A stretch of DNA of 5,884 nt. Origin: Microcaldota archaeon. Lineage in GTDB: Archaea > Micrarchaeota > Micrarchaeia > Micrarchaeales > Micrarchaeaceae. The stretch spans positions 1 to 5,884 of the forward strand of contig JAJZDT010000042.1 of assembly GCA_021851535.1 (NCBI GenBank), read 5' to 3'. The notes beneath the pieces were generated by a model. It had not been told where the DNA came from and ran no database searches. It was given only the letters and a program-made list of their open reading frames with translations. The translations under genes were made by a program, and so were the position numbers. Positions 1 to 4,155 of this stretch are shown here, in pieces (the stretch's first letter is position 1; each line of letters opens with the position of its first letter).

Positions 1-138
1 AATAGTAAAATGTATGAAATGTACTCTAATGAAAAAAAACTTGACAAAATATCGATAAATGCTGAGAACTTCCTAAGAAAAAATTTTGATATTCAAGATA
101 TACTTAAACGCACAACTAACGAGATAAAACGGTTATAA
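1..138 (+). CDS. C-terminal end of an unidentified protein (partial)
   Basis: Frame 1 is open from the first base to a TAA at 136-138, giving 45 residues that begin upstream of the window. The visible part is polar and helical-looking, roughly N-S-K-M-Y-E-M-Y-S-N-E-K-K-L-D-K-I, then an S-I-N-A-E-N-F-L-R-K-N-F-D-I stretch and a basic end. A pattern of 'NA..F...NFD...I' near a C-terminus is common in GT4-type glycosyltransferases (the final helix that crosses back to the N-terminal domain), so that is the best guess, but the catalytic parts are outside the window and the match is only by eye. It converges on the C39-like gene, with a hairpin and T-runs between them. Confidence 0.5.
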   Translation, partial: NSKMYEMYSNEKKLDKISINAENFLRKNFDIQDILKRTTNEIKRL

Positions 139-174
139 GTTTGTATTTATAAAAATTTATAAAATAAATAAAAA

Positions 175-193
175 TGGGAAAAATTATTTCCCA
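175..193. terminator. Hairpin and T-run between convergent genes
   Basis: TGGGAAA at 175-181 pairs perfectly with TTTCCCA at 187-193 across a 5-base loop. On the minus strand it is followed by ATTTTTATTTATTTT, the T-rich tract typical of archaeal termination; on the plus strand a CTTTTTC tract follows. It can therefore serve both the C39-like gene (-) and the partial gene ending at 138 (+). The TAA stop of the C39-like gene (184-186) lies in the loop. Confidence 0.5.
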
Positions 194-885
194 CTTTTTC
201 TTGTAGATACCACAATCATATTGTACTCTTCTTCATAACCAAGCATCTGTTTGAATTGGTCAGGCTCCATAGTGATTGTGCTATCCGAATATGGATCATT
301 GATATAAAAGAGATCTTTATCGTATCCTTTTACAACGATCCAATGTGGTGCTGCTTCAAGATAAGGATTTAACGCATTCGCATTTACCAAAACAATTGGT
401 ATTTTACCGCTATTCATGTGTTTTTTTATTGAATTTACAGAAGCAACTCCATAACTTTCTTGTATATTCATATCTTTTGTTTTCTTCTTTATTTCTTCGA
501 ATGAAGATTTAAGAGTATCTACATTTATACCCTCGAATACTGCGAGTTTTTTCTCATACCCCTCATCCTTTGCATTGCTTATAATCTGTGGAGTTGCACC
601 TCTTTTTGCAAGAGCGTATGCAATCCCATGCCTAGAACCATACCATACACTACCAGGGATAGCATCCTGCCATATTGCAAACTCTTCATCTTTTTTAGGT
701 TTGAAGTTCTTGTTTATGAATTTTAATACCATCATCGCACATGCTGCAGAACTAGTAAATTCCTCACTCTGCGGATAATGAGGGATATCATACATTTTAC
801 TATTACGTGATACTTTTTGTACCTTATGAACAGTGACTTTACTTTTTTTATTAGATTTTTGTTTTTTTACCATATTACCATCCAT
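184..885 (-). CDS. Peptidase C39-like family protein (DUF3335-like), catalytic Cys replaced by Ser
   Basis: 233 residues. Residues 32-226 follow the layout of the peptidase C39-like/DUF3335 family, papain-fold proteins related to the bacteriocin-leader peptidases: YDIPHYPQSEEF (32-43, with Q39 in the oxyanion position), a cysteine-box helix at 44-56, a GSRHGIAYALAKRG segment (83-96), then APHWIVVKGYD (179-189, H181) and YINDPYSD (194-201, D197) as the His and Asp of the triad. The cysteine box usually reads T-C-G-P-A-C; here it reads T-S-S-A-A-C (44-49), so the expected nucleophile is S45, while the second cysteine, C49, remains. Either this is an inactive or serine-using variant or the nucleophile differs. 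Residues 1-30 are a Lys-rich tail with no hydrophobic segment, so the protein is probably cytoplasmic. M5 (ATG at 871-873) is an alternative start; neither has a clear Shine-Dalgarno site. The gene starts 15 bases behind tRNA-Leu on the same strand. Its substrate is unknown. Confidence 0.8.
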   Translation of the reverse strand: MDGNMVKKQKSNKKSKVTVHKVQKVSRNSKMYDIPHYPQSEEFTSSAACAMMVLKFINKNFKPKKDEEFAIWQDAIPGSVWYGSRHGIAYALAKRGATPQIISNAKDEGYEKKLAVFEGINVDTLKSSFEEIKKKTKDMNIQESYGVASVNSIKKHMNSGKIPIVLVNANALNPYLEAAPHWIVVKGYDKDLFYINDPYSDSTITMEPDQFKQMLGYEEEYNMIVVSTRKSGK

Positions 886-900
886 TAAAGCATAAGAATA

Positions 901-998
901 TGCAGGGAGGGAGATTTATTCATATTTTTTGAACTCCCGTAGGCCTAAGCCAGCGGATCTTGAGTCCGTCGCGTTTGACCGGGCTCCGCCATCCCTGC
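901..998 (-). tRNA. tRNA-Leu(CAA) with 13-nt insertion in the T loop
   Basis: Read on the minus strand from 998. The acceptor stem is GCAGGGA/TCCCTGC (998-992 with 908-902, 7 bp), with A73 at 901 and no encoded CCA. The D arm has A14, G15, G18-G19 and the G13/A22 pairing usual in archaeal tRNA-Leu. The anticodon stem is CGGA/TCCG plus an A27-C43 mismatch, and the loop CTCAAGA gives anticodon CAA at 960-962 (codon UUG). The long variable arm GGC-TTAG-GCC is diagnostic of a class II tRNA, and with A73 it supports leucine. The T stem GGGAG/CTCCC (938-934 with 913-909) encloses a 20-nt loop instead of 7. Removing 13 nt leaves TTCAAAT, an ideal T loop, and a mature length of 85 nt. G26 is present, the target of Trm1 encoded nearby. 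A TATA element lies at 1021-1030. Confidence 0.92.
915..927 (-). other. Probable 13-nt tRNA intron in the T loop (about position 59/60)
   Basis: On the minus strand the enlarged T loop starts TTCA and contains TGAA ten bases later. TTCA/TGAA forms a 4-bp helix stacked directly on the T stem, with a 7-nt loop AAAAATA after the 5' strand and a 5-nt bulge TAAAT between the 3' strand and the T stem. This is the topology of a relaxed bulge-helix-loop substrate of the archaeal splicing endonuclease, where cuts fall 3' of each strand of the central 4-bp helix. Because of the A-runs the boundaries can slide by three bases without changing the product; the coordinates given correspond to an intron between nucleotides 59 and 60. 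Cleavage itself is inferred. Confidence 0.7.
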
Positions 999-1020
999 AC
1001 ACTCAAATATTTGCTGAGTT

Positions 1021-1030
1021 AAATATATAT
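1021..1030 (-). promoter_or_regulatory. TATA element of tRNA-Leu
   Basis: ATATATATTT on the minus strand, 23-32 bases upstream of the first base of the mature tRNA at 998, the spacing expected for TBP binding upstream of an archaeal tRNA transcript. Confidence 0.55.
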
Positions 1031-1080
1031 GTATTCCTTTATACAAAGAACACTAACACATATACAGTTTGTCATAGGTT

Positions 1081-1096
1081 ATATATATACTTTACT
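1081..1096. repeat. 16-bp direct repeat copy (other copy 1457-1472)
   Basis: ATATATATACTTTACT occurs identically at 1081-1096 and 1457-1472, bracketing the small CxxC gene. Part is low-complexity AT, but the ACTTTACT half is not. Read on the minus strand each is a BRE/TATA-like element; this copy would start transcription near 1055, upstream of the closer tRNA-Leu TATA element. Confidence 0.5.
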
Positions 1097-1101
1097 GCGT
1101 A

Positions 1102-1118
1102 TTTTAAAGAAGATTTAA
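1102..1118 (-). terminator. T-rich tract after the small CxxC gene
   Basis: Just downstream of the 1123 stop on the minus strand the sequence reads TTTTTAAATCTTCTTT. Archaeal RNA polymerase can terminate at T-rich tracts without a hairpin, and none is obvious here. It may end the small CxxC gene before the tRNA-Leu promoter. Confidence 0.3.
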
Positions 1119-1122
1119 AAAC

Positions 1123-1386
1123 TTATGTATGCAGGTACAACCGCCTTGAATTTCTATAAGAATGTCGTTTATATGGTATCTTAGTTATATTAGTCTGTGA
1201 TAACCCCTGATAACATTTAACACATAGCACACGCTCTTGCATCTTAATTGATGACCCCATAAGTTCTCTAGAGGATACAACAAATTTAGGCTGCGTTTTA
1301 CTAATAGGCACGTTACATAGTTTGCAGTAATAGTTCTGAGCTACCTCGTAGCCCTTACTTTCTACAACACCTTCTCGGTATACCAT
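1123..1386 (-). CDS. Small hypothetical protein with two CxxC pairs (zinc-ribbon-like)
   Basis: 87 residues, not recognised as a named family. CKLC at 21-24 and CVKC at 55-58 are spaced like the two knuckles of a zinc ribbon or a treble-clef-like site, with about 30 residues between them containing a basic, Ser-rich stretch. The C-terminal 20 residues are Arg/Lys/Tyr-rich (K-R-H-S-Y-R-N-S-R-R), which suggests nucleic acid or ribosome binding, but this is inference. There is no signal peptide or membrane segment. The ATG at 1384-1386 follows a G-rich tract (GTGGGG, 4 bases away) that could act as a weak Shine-Dalgarno site. A TATA box at 1457-1465 and a 9-bp inverted repeat at 1403-1435 lie upstream, which supports this being a real, separately transcribed and possibly regulated gene. 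Confidence 0.65.
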   Translation of the reverse strand: MVYREGVVESKGYEVAQNYYCKLCNVPISKTQPKFVVSSRELMGSSIKMQERVLCVKCYQGLSQTNITKIPYKRHSYRNSRRLYLHT

Positions 1387-1402
1387 TTTACCCCACTCTT
1401 AA

Positions 1403-1435
1403 AAATACAGTCCCACCCACCATGTAACTGTATTT
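1403..1435 (-). promoter_or_regulatory. Perfect 9-bp inverted repeat at the predicted 5' end of the small CxxC gene
   Basis: AAATACAGT (1403-1411) and ACTGTATTT (1427-1435) are exact inverted repeats around a 15-base centre. In the mRNA sense the centre reads TACATGGTGGGTGGG and the 3' arm runs into TTTTT. The outer edge coincides with the transcription start expected 26 bases or so downstream of the TATA box at 1457-1465. It could be an RNA stem-loop at the leader's 5' end, an attenuator-like structure, or a DNA operator over the start site. Confidence 0.5.
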
Positions 1436-1456
1436 ACTTTGAATTCGTTATTTGAG

Positions 1457-1472
1457 ATATATATACTTTACT
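1457..1472 (-). promoter_or_regulatory. TATA box with BRE-like flank for the small CxxC gene
   Basis: On the minus strand this reads AGTAAAGTATATATAT: a purine-rich BRE-like AGTAAAG followed by TATATATAT. It predicts a start near 1435 and a leader of about 50 nt. The same 16 bases recur at 1081-1096. The TATA core is nearly symmetric, so plus-strand use cannot be excluded, though no plus-strand gene follows. Confidence 0.5.
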
Positions 1473-1557
1473 TATTTTACATAATAGCGGAATTACTTAT
1501 CTTCAATACACATTAGCATTTTTAATACCTGATTTTATGTATTTATTATTTTTTAAG

Positions 1558-2667
1558 CTATGTAGTTTGAGTTTTTATGCGCTCTTTATATATGGATAGA
1601 ATAGTCTTTATTATAACGTTATATGGAGCCGTAGTACGAAGCATATTAGGATCATAATGCACGTTGGATACAGAATATTCATTAGATAGTCGATCAAACA
1701 GCAGATGTTGGTTTATAGACCCTACCTTTAGAATGCGTGTTAGTTGTGGTATTGAATATACCAACGGAGTCGGTAGCTCTTTTGATATTATATCGATTAA
1801 TTTAAAATCAACTTTATCTGTGGTTACATCGTTTAAGTGTTTATGTATATAATTAACGCATTCTGTATTCTTTATATTACCCACCCATAATGGACCACCA
1901 ACATCCAATTTTGCATTGCATAATGCACATTTGTACATATTCACAGGCAGGCCTTTCGTATATGCCCGATAACCACAACTTTTACAATATGATATATATC
2001 CTATCTCTTGCATTGAACTTGTCGCGTTTTTTGAGCCGTGTTTTAATTTTATCCATGAGCGCATATAATGTTTATAGACCATGGATATGCACACATCTAT
2101 GCCAAAATTAAAGCTTGCTGCAATTCTTGCTATATAACCGATGAATATTCTAAGCCCTGTCTCATTATAGATTTCAGTATGTAATGGATGTGAGTTGTAT
2201 AGTTTTATACATGCATCTTTATGGGCTCCGCATAATACAGCAGTATCAGTAGCAGTTGCAAAAAACAATGTTTGTCCGGATACAATTTTTAGTAAATCGA
2301 ACATATATGGGTATATACCACCGAACGGATCTAGATCGATTAGATCATATCTGTTTTTTGTTGTATTTGCAAACTCCTGTATACTCTGATTGTACGCATT
2401 TGAAGGTAATTTGTTCTCTTTAAGATTATTTAGTAATGAAATATAGGAGTTTGGATTTATTTCTAAAAAATCCGCATTTTCAACTCCTGCTTCTAATACA
2501 TATCTTATACCACGTATACCAGAAGCAGCTGTAGGGTCTAACATTGTTTTTATTTTTTGAGTTTTTTTATAATATTTTATTAGAAGAATTGAGACGTCCC
2601 TGGTTAATTTTGCCTTGCTGTTTATAAACGCGCCATCTCCAATAGACGCAGATCCTTCTTTATACAT
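1558..2667 (-). CDS. trm1: tRNA (guanine(26)-N(2))-dimethyltransferase
   Basis: 369 residues, close to the usual length of archaeal Trm1. It uses S-adenosylmethionine to make N2,N2-dimethylguanosine at G26 of tRNAs, in the cytoplasm. Visible motifs: an N-terminal segment FINSKAKLTRDVSILL (14-29) corresponding to the family's F-N-x-x-x-x-NRD region, SAM motif I LDPTAASGIRGIR (43-55), acidic EINP (69-72), the catalytic motif DLDPFGG (111-117), and TATDTAVLCG (138-147). The C-terminal part carries a zinc site, C228/C231 and C247/C250, then GGPLWVG (257-263) and a SNVHYDPNMLRTTAP segment matching the conserved end. The gene overlaps the upstream DUF357 gene by 8 bases, and AGGAG at 2671-2675, three bases before the ATG, decides the start and indicates translational coupling. 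Both tRNAs in this window carry G26. No T-run follows the stop on the minus strand, so transcription may continue towards 1450. Confidence 0.96.
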   Translation of the reverse strand: MYKEGSASIGDGAFINSKAKLTRDVSILLIKYYKKTQKIKTMLDPTAASGIRGIRYVLEAGVENADFLEINPNSYISLLNNLKENKLPSNAYNQSIQEFANTTKNRYDLIDLDPFGGIYPYMFDLLKIVSGQTLFFATATDTAVLCGAHKDACIKLYNSHPLHTEIYNETGLRIFIGYIARIAASFNFGIDVCISMVYKHYMRSWIKLKHGSKNATSSMQEIGYISYCKSCGYRAYTKGLPVNMYKCALCNAKLDVGGPLWVGNIKNTECVNYIHKHLNDVTTDKVDFKLIDIISKELPTPLVYSIPQLTRILKVGSINQHLLFDRLSNEYSVSNVHYDPNMLRTTAPYNVIIKTILSIYKERIKTQTT

Positions 2668-2908
2668 AATCTCCTACACCATTTATAGTACGAATCGCAT
2701 CCAAAAGCCCATGCGCATATGAAATACACGAAAACGAGGTGTATAAATCATCTTTATCTAAATAACTCTTTGAATCCTGTGCGTACATTTTTGATAAGGA
2801 TACAATTTTTAACTCTTCTTTATTTTCTATTTTGATTAATTCAGATATATTTTTATTGAATATATCAATGTCTTTTAATATGCGGTTTTTGACATCTTGA
2901 TTACTCAT
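2660..2908 (-). CDS. DUF357 family protein
   Basis: 82 residues, the usual length for DUF357, an archaeal family of small helical proteins of unknown function. The family signature is in the C-terminal half: Y-A-Q-D-S-K-S-Y-L-D-K-D-D-L-Y-T-S-F (42-59) followed by S-Y-A-H-G-L-L-D-A (63-71), the AHGLLDA box being the strongest mark. The N-terminal half is a predicted amphipathic helix rich in Lys, Ile and Glu. It is first in a two-gene unit with trm1, overlapping it by 8 bases. The start is supported by GTGAT at 2912-2916, three bases before the ATG, which matches the Shine-Dalgarno complement, and a TATA box at 2936-2942. A link to tRNA modification is suggested only by the gene arrangement. 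Confidence 0.88.
   Translation of the reverse strand: MSNQDVKNRILKDIDIFNKNISELIKIENKEELKIVSLSKMYAQDSKSYLDKDDLYTSFSCISYAHGLLDAIRTINGVGDYV
2671..2675 (-). promoter_or_regulatory. Shine-Dalgarno site of trm1
   Basis: AGGAG on the minus strand, three bases before the trm1 ATG and inside the last codons of the DUF357 gene. It complements the archaeal 16S 3' end and fixes the trm1 start at 2667. Confidence 0.75.
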
Positions 2909-2935
2909 AATATCACATTTTAGGTTAGCGTTAAA

Positions 2936-2942
2936 TTATAAA
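2936..2942 (-). promoter_or_regulatory. TATA box of the DUF357-trm1 unit
   Basis: TTTATAA on the minus strand within TATTTATAATTTAA (about 2931-2944), 28 bases before the DUF357 ATG. It predicts a very short leader, barely long enough to contain the GTGAT site at 2912-2916, so a slightly earlier transcription start is likely. Confidence 0.45.
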
Positions 2943-2952
2943 TACCATGTTA

Positions 2953-2963
2953 TTTAAAGCTTA
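2953..2963 (+). promoter_or_regulatory. Promoter element TTTAAAGCTTA of the 2990-4155 unit
   Basis: TTTAAAGCTTA lies 27-37 bases before the ATG at 2990, where a TATA element is expected. The identical 11 bases occur on the minus strand at 5551-5561, upstream of cca. A second AT-rich candidate, TATTTATTC, follows at 2970-2978 but is too close to the ATG. Confidence 0.4.
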
Positions 2964-2989
2964 AATGCGTATTTATTCTTGGTGTATTT

Positions 2990-3583
2990 ATGAATGAGGA
3001 GATGTGGAGTGATTATTCCGATTATGTTATATCTAATGTAGATAAAAAAATAGGCAATAAATATAAACCGTCATTGCGTGAGTTATTAACAACTCCTGCA
3101 TCCTATGCAAATACCCAAAACATAAAAATAACAATGCAAAACATGAAAGAGGCAGTAAACAATTTTATAGATGGTATAATATCTTCAATGGGGGATCAAA
3201 GTAAGGAATTAGAGGATGCTTTAACTGTAATAGAATCAGCTACTAGTCAACTAAAACAGAACATATCGCTTCAGGCAAAACAAAACAAAGTTCCGATGGT
3301 TAAACCAGTTATCGTTGATCGTGATGCAAGTAGAGAGGATAAGGTTTTTGTTTCTAATGTGAATGCGGATATATTGCAACTAGTGCAAAAGTTTATATCA
3401 GAATCCACATTTATAGCAGATTTGAGTTATAACTATAAAAATGTCCAGATAGGAAGTTGGCTTTTTTGTGGGCCTAAAAATTATTCTTTGAACATTTATC
3501 TTCCACAAAACGATGTTGTTTCCTTAGAAGCTGCACGTAGTGAAGTATTAGGGTTGCTTGATGCAGCAAGCACGCTTATGTGA
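2990..3583 (+). CDS. Hypothetical protein, helical N-terminal part and mixed C-terminal domain
   Basis: 197 residues; I do not recognise a family. Residues 45-98 look helical with heptad-like hydrophobic spacing (M-Q-N-M-K-E-A-V-N-N-F-I-D-G-I-I, then E-L-E-D-A-L-T-V-I-E-S-A), suggesting a coiled coil or helical hairpin. A Lys/Pro/Val linker (about 99-110, PMVKPVIVDRD) leads to a C-terminal part with a helix at 124-140 and strand-like stretches including GSWLFCG (153-159) and SLNIYLP (164-170), ending in a helix. There is one cysteine, no metal-binding pattern, and no membrane segment or signal peptide. GGTG at 2981-2984, five bases before the ATG, is a plausible ribosome binding site. The stop overlaps the start of the next gene (TGATG), so the two are probably translated together, and a role connected with the AK6-like kinase or ribosome assembly is possible but unproven. 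Confidence 0.8.
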   Translation: MNEEMWSDYSDYVISNVDKKIGNKYKPSLRELLTTPASYANTQNIKITMQNMKEAVNNFIDGIISSMGDQSKELEDALTVIESATSQLKQNISLQAKQNKVPMVKPVIVDRDASREDKVFVSNVNADILQLVQKFISESTFIADLSYNYKNVQIGSWLFCGPKNYSLNIYLPQNDVVSLEAARSEVLGLLDAASTLM

Positions 3584-4155
3584 TGGTTAAATTGAGTTTA
3601 AAATTATTACATATAGGAGTTACAGGAACACCGGGTAGTGGAAAGAGTTATTTTGCAAGAACATTCGCAAAGAAATTAAATGCAAAACTAATTGAAATAA
3701 ATGATGTTGCAGCTAAAGAAAATCTTTTTATAGGAAAAGATATAGATGGGACTAGAATTGTGGATATCCCTAGATTAAAGATGGTACTAGGCAACATAAT
3801 GAAAAAACATAATCGTATTATATTGGTTGGGCATTTGCTCACAGAACTTAATCTTAAATTGGATTATGTTGTGGTCATACGAATTAAATTGGATGTGCTT
3901 AAACAAAGACTTACTAAGAGAGGGTATCACATAGATAAAATAAGGGATAATATCATAATTGAGGCAATGGATTATTATACAACTTCACTTTTAGAACAGA
4001 AAGTTAAAGTTGTGGAAGTAGAAACAAAGACGGATTCGATCAGATTTATTAAAGATGCAAAGAGGGGTTCGGTGGAATTTACACAATTAGATAAAATAGG
4101 AGATTTACAGGAATTTTTTCTGTTTATAGAAAAGAATAAGGGAATGGGTTTTTAG
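3583..4155 (+). CDS. AK6/Fap7-type nucleoside-triphosphatase (putative adenylate kinase)
   Basis: 190 residues, near the usual 170-190 of the archaeal AK6/Fap7 family, which binds and hydrolyses ATP, has adenylate kinase activity in some members, and in archaea and eukaryotes acts with uS11 (Rps14) in small-subunit maturation. Visible: Walker A GTPGSGKS (15-22), a nucleotide-monophosphate-binding region N-D-V (40-42) followed by DIDGTRIVDIPRL (53-65), the GHLLTEL segment (83-89), strand LDYVVVIRI (93-101), and the lid-like RLTKRGYHIDKIRDNIIIEAMDYY (109-132), which matches the family's R-L-x-x-R-G-Y-x-x-x-K-I-x-E-N pattern. The ATG at 3583 overlaps the upstream TGA by one base; GTG at 3580 would add one residue. 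No Shine-Dalgarno site is evident, so translation probably depends on coupling. The stop overlaps that of cca on the other strand by 4 bases. Confidence 0.9.
   Translation: MVKLSLKLLHIGVTGTPGSGKSYFARTFAKKLNAKLIEINDVAAKENLFIGKDIDGTRIVDIPRLKMVLGNIMKKHNRIILVGHLLTELNLKLDYVVVIRIKLDVLKQRLTKRGYHIDKIRDNIIIEAMDYYTTSLLEQKVKVVEVETKTDSIRFIKDAKRGSVEFTQLDKIGDLQEFFLFIEKNKGMGF

Noticed and set aside
575..778. Plus-strand open frame of 67 codons
   Set aside because: It lies wholly antisense to the well-supported C39-like gene.
902..998. tRNA on the plus strand using the same acceptor pairing
   Set aside because: The complementary stems pair on either strand, but the consensus D loop (GGTCAAA), U33-anticodon-purine loop, TTCAAAT T loop and Leu-type long arm appear only on the minus strand.
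1021..1080. Minus-strand 18-codon frame after the TATA-like repeat at 1081-1096 (ATG near 1073)
   Set aside because: It ends inside the tRNA-Leu TATA element, has low-complexity composition and no ribosome binding site.
929..1159. Plus-strand open frame of 76 codons
   Set aside because: It begins antisense to tRNA-Leu, runs through its promoter region, and has no protein-like composition or ribosome binding site.
1664..2389. Three plus-strand open frames (1664-1852, 1890-2111, 2195-2389)
   Set aside because: All are antisense shadows of trm1, whose motifs are unambiguous.
3648..3842. Minus-strand open frame of 64 codons
   Set aside because: Antisense to the Walker A and adjoining regions of the AK6-like kinase.
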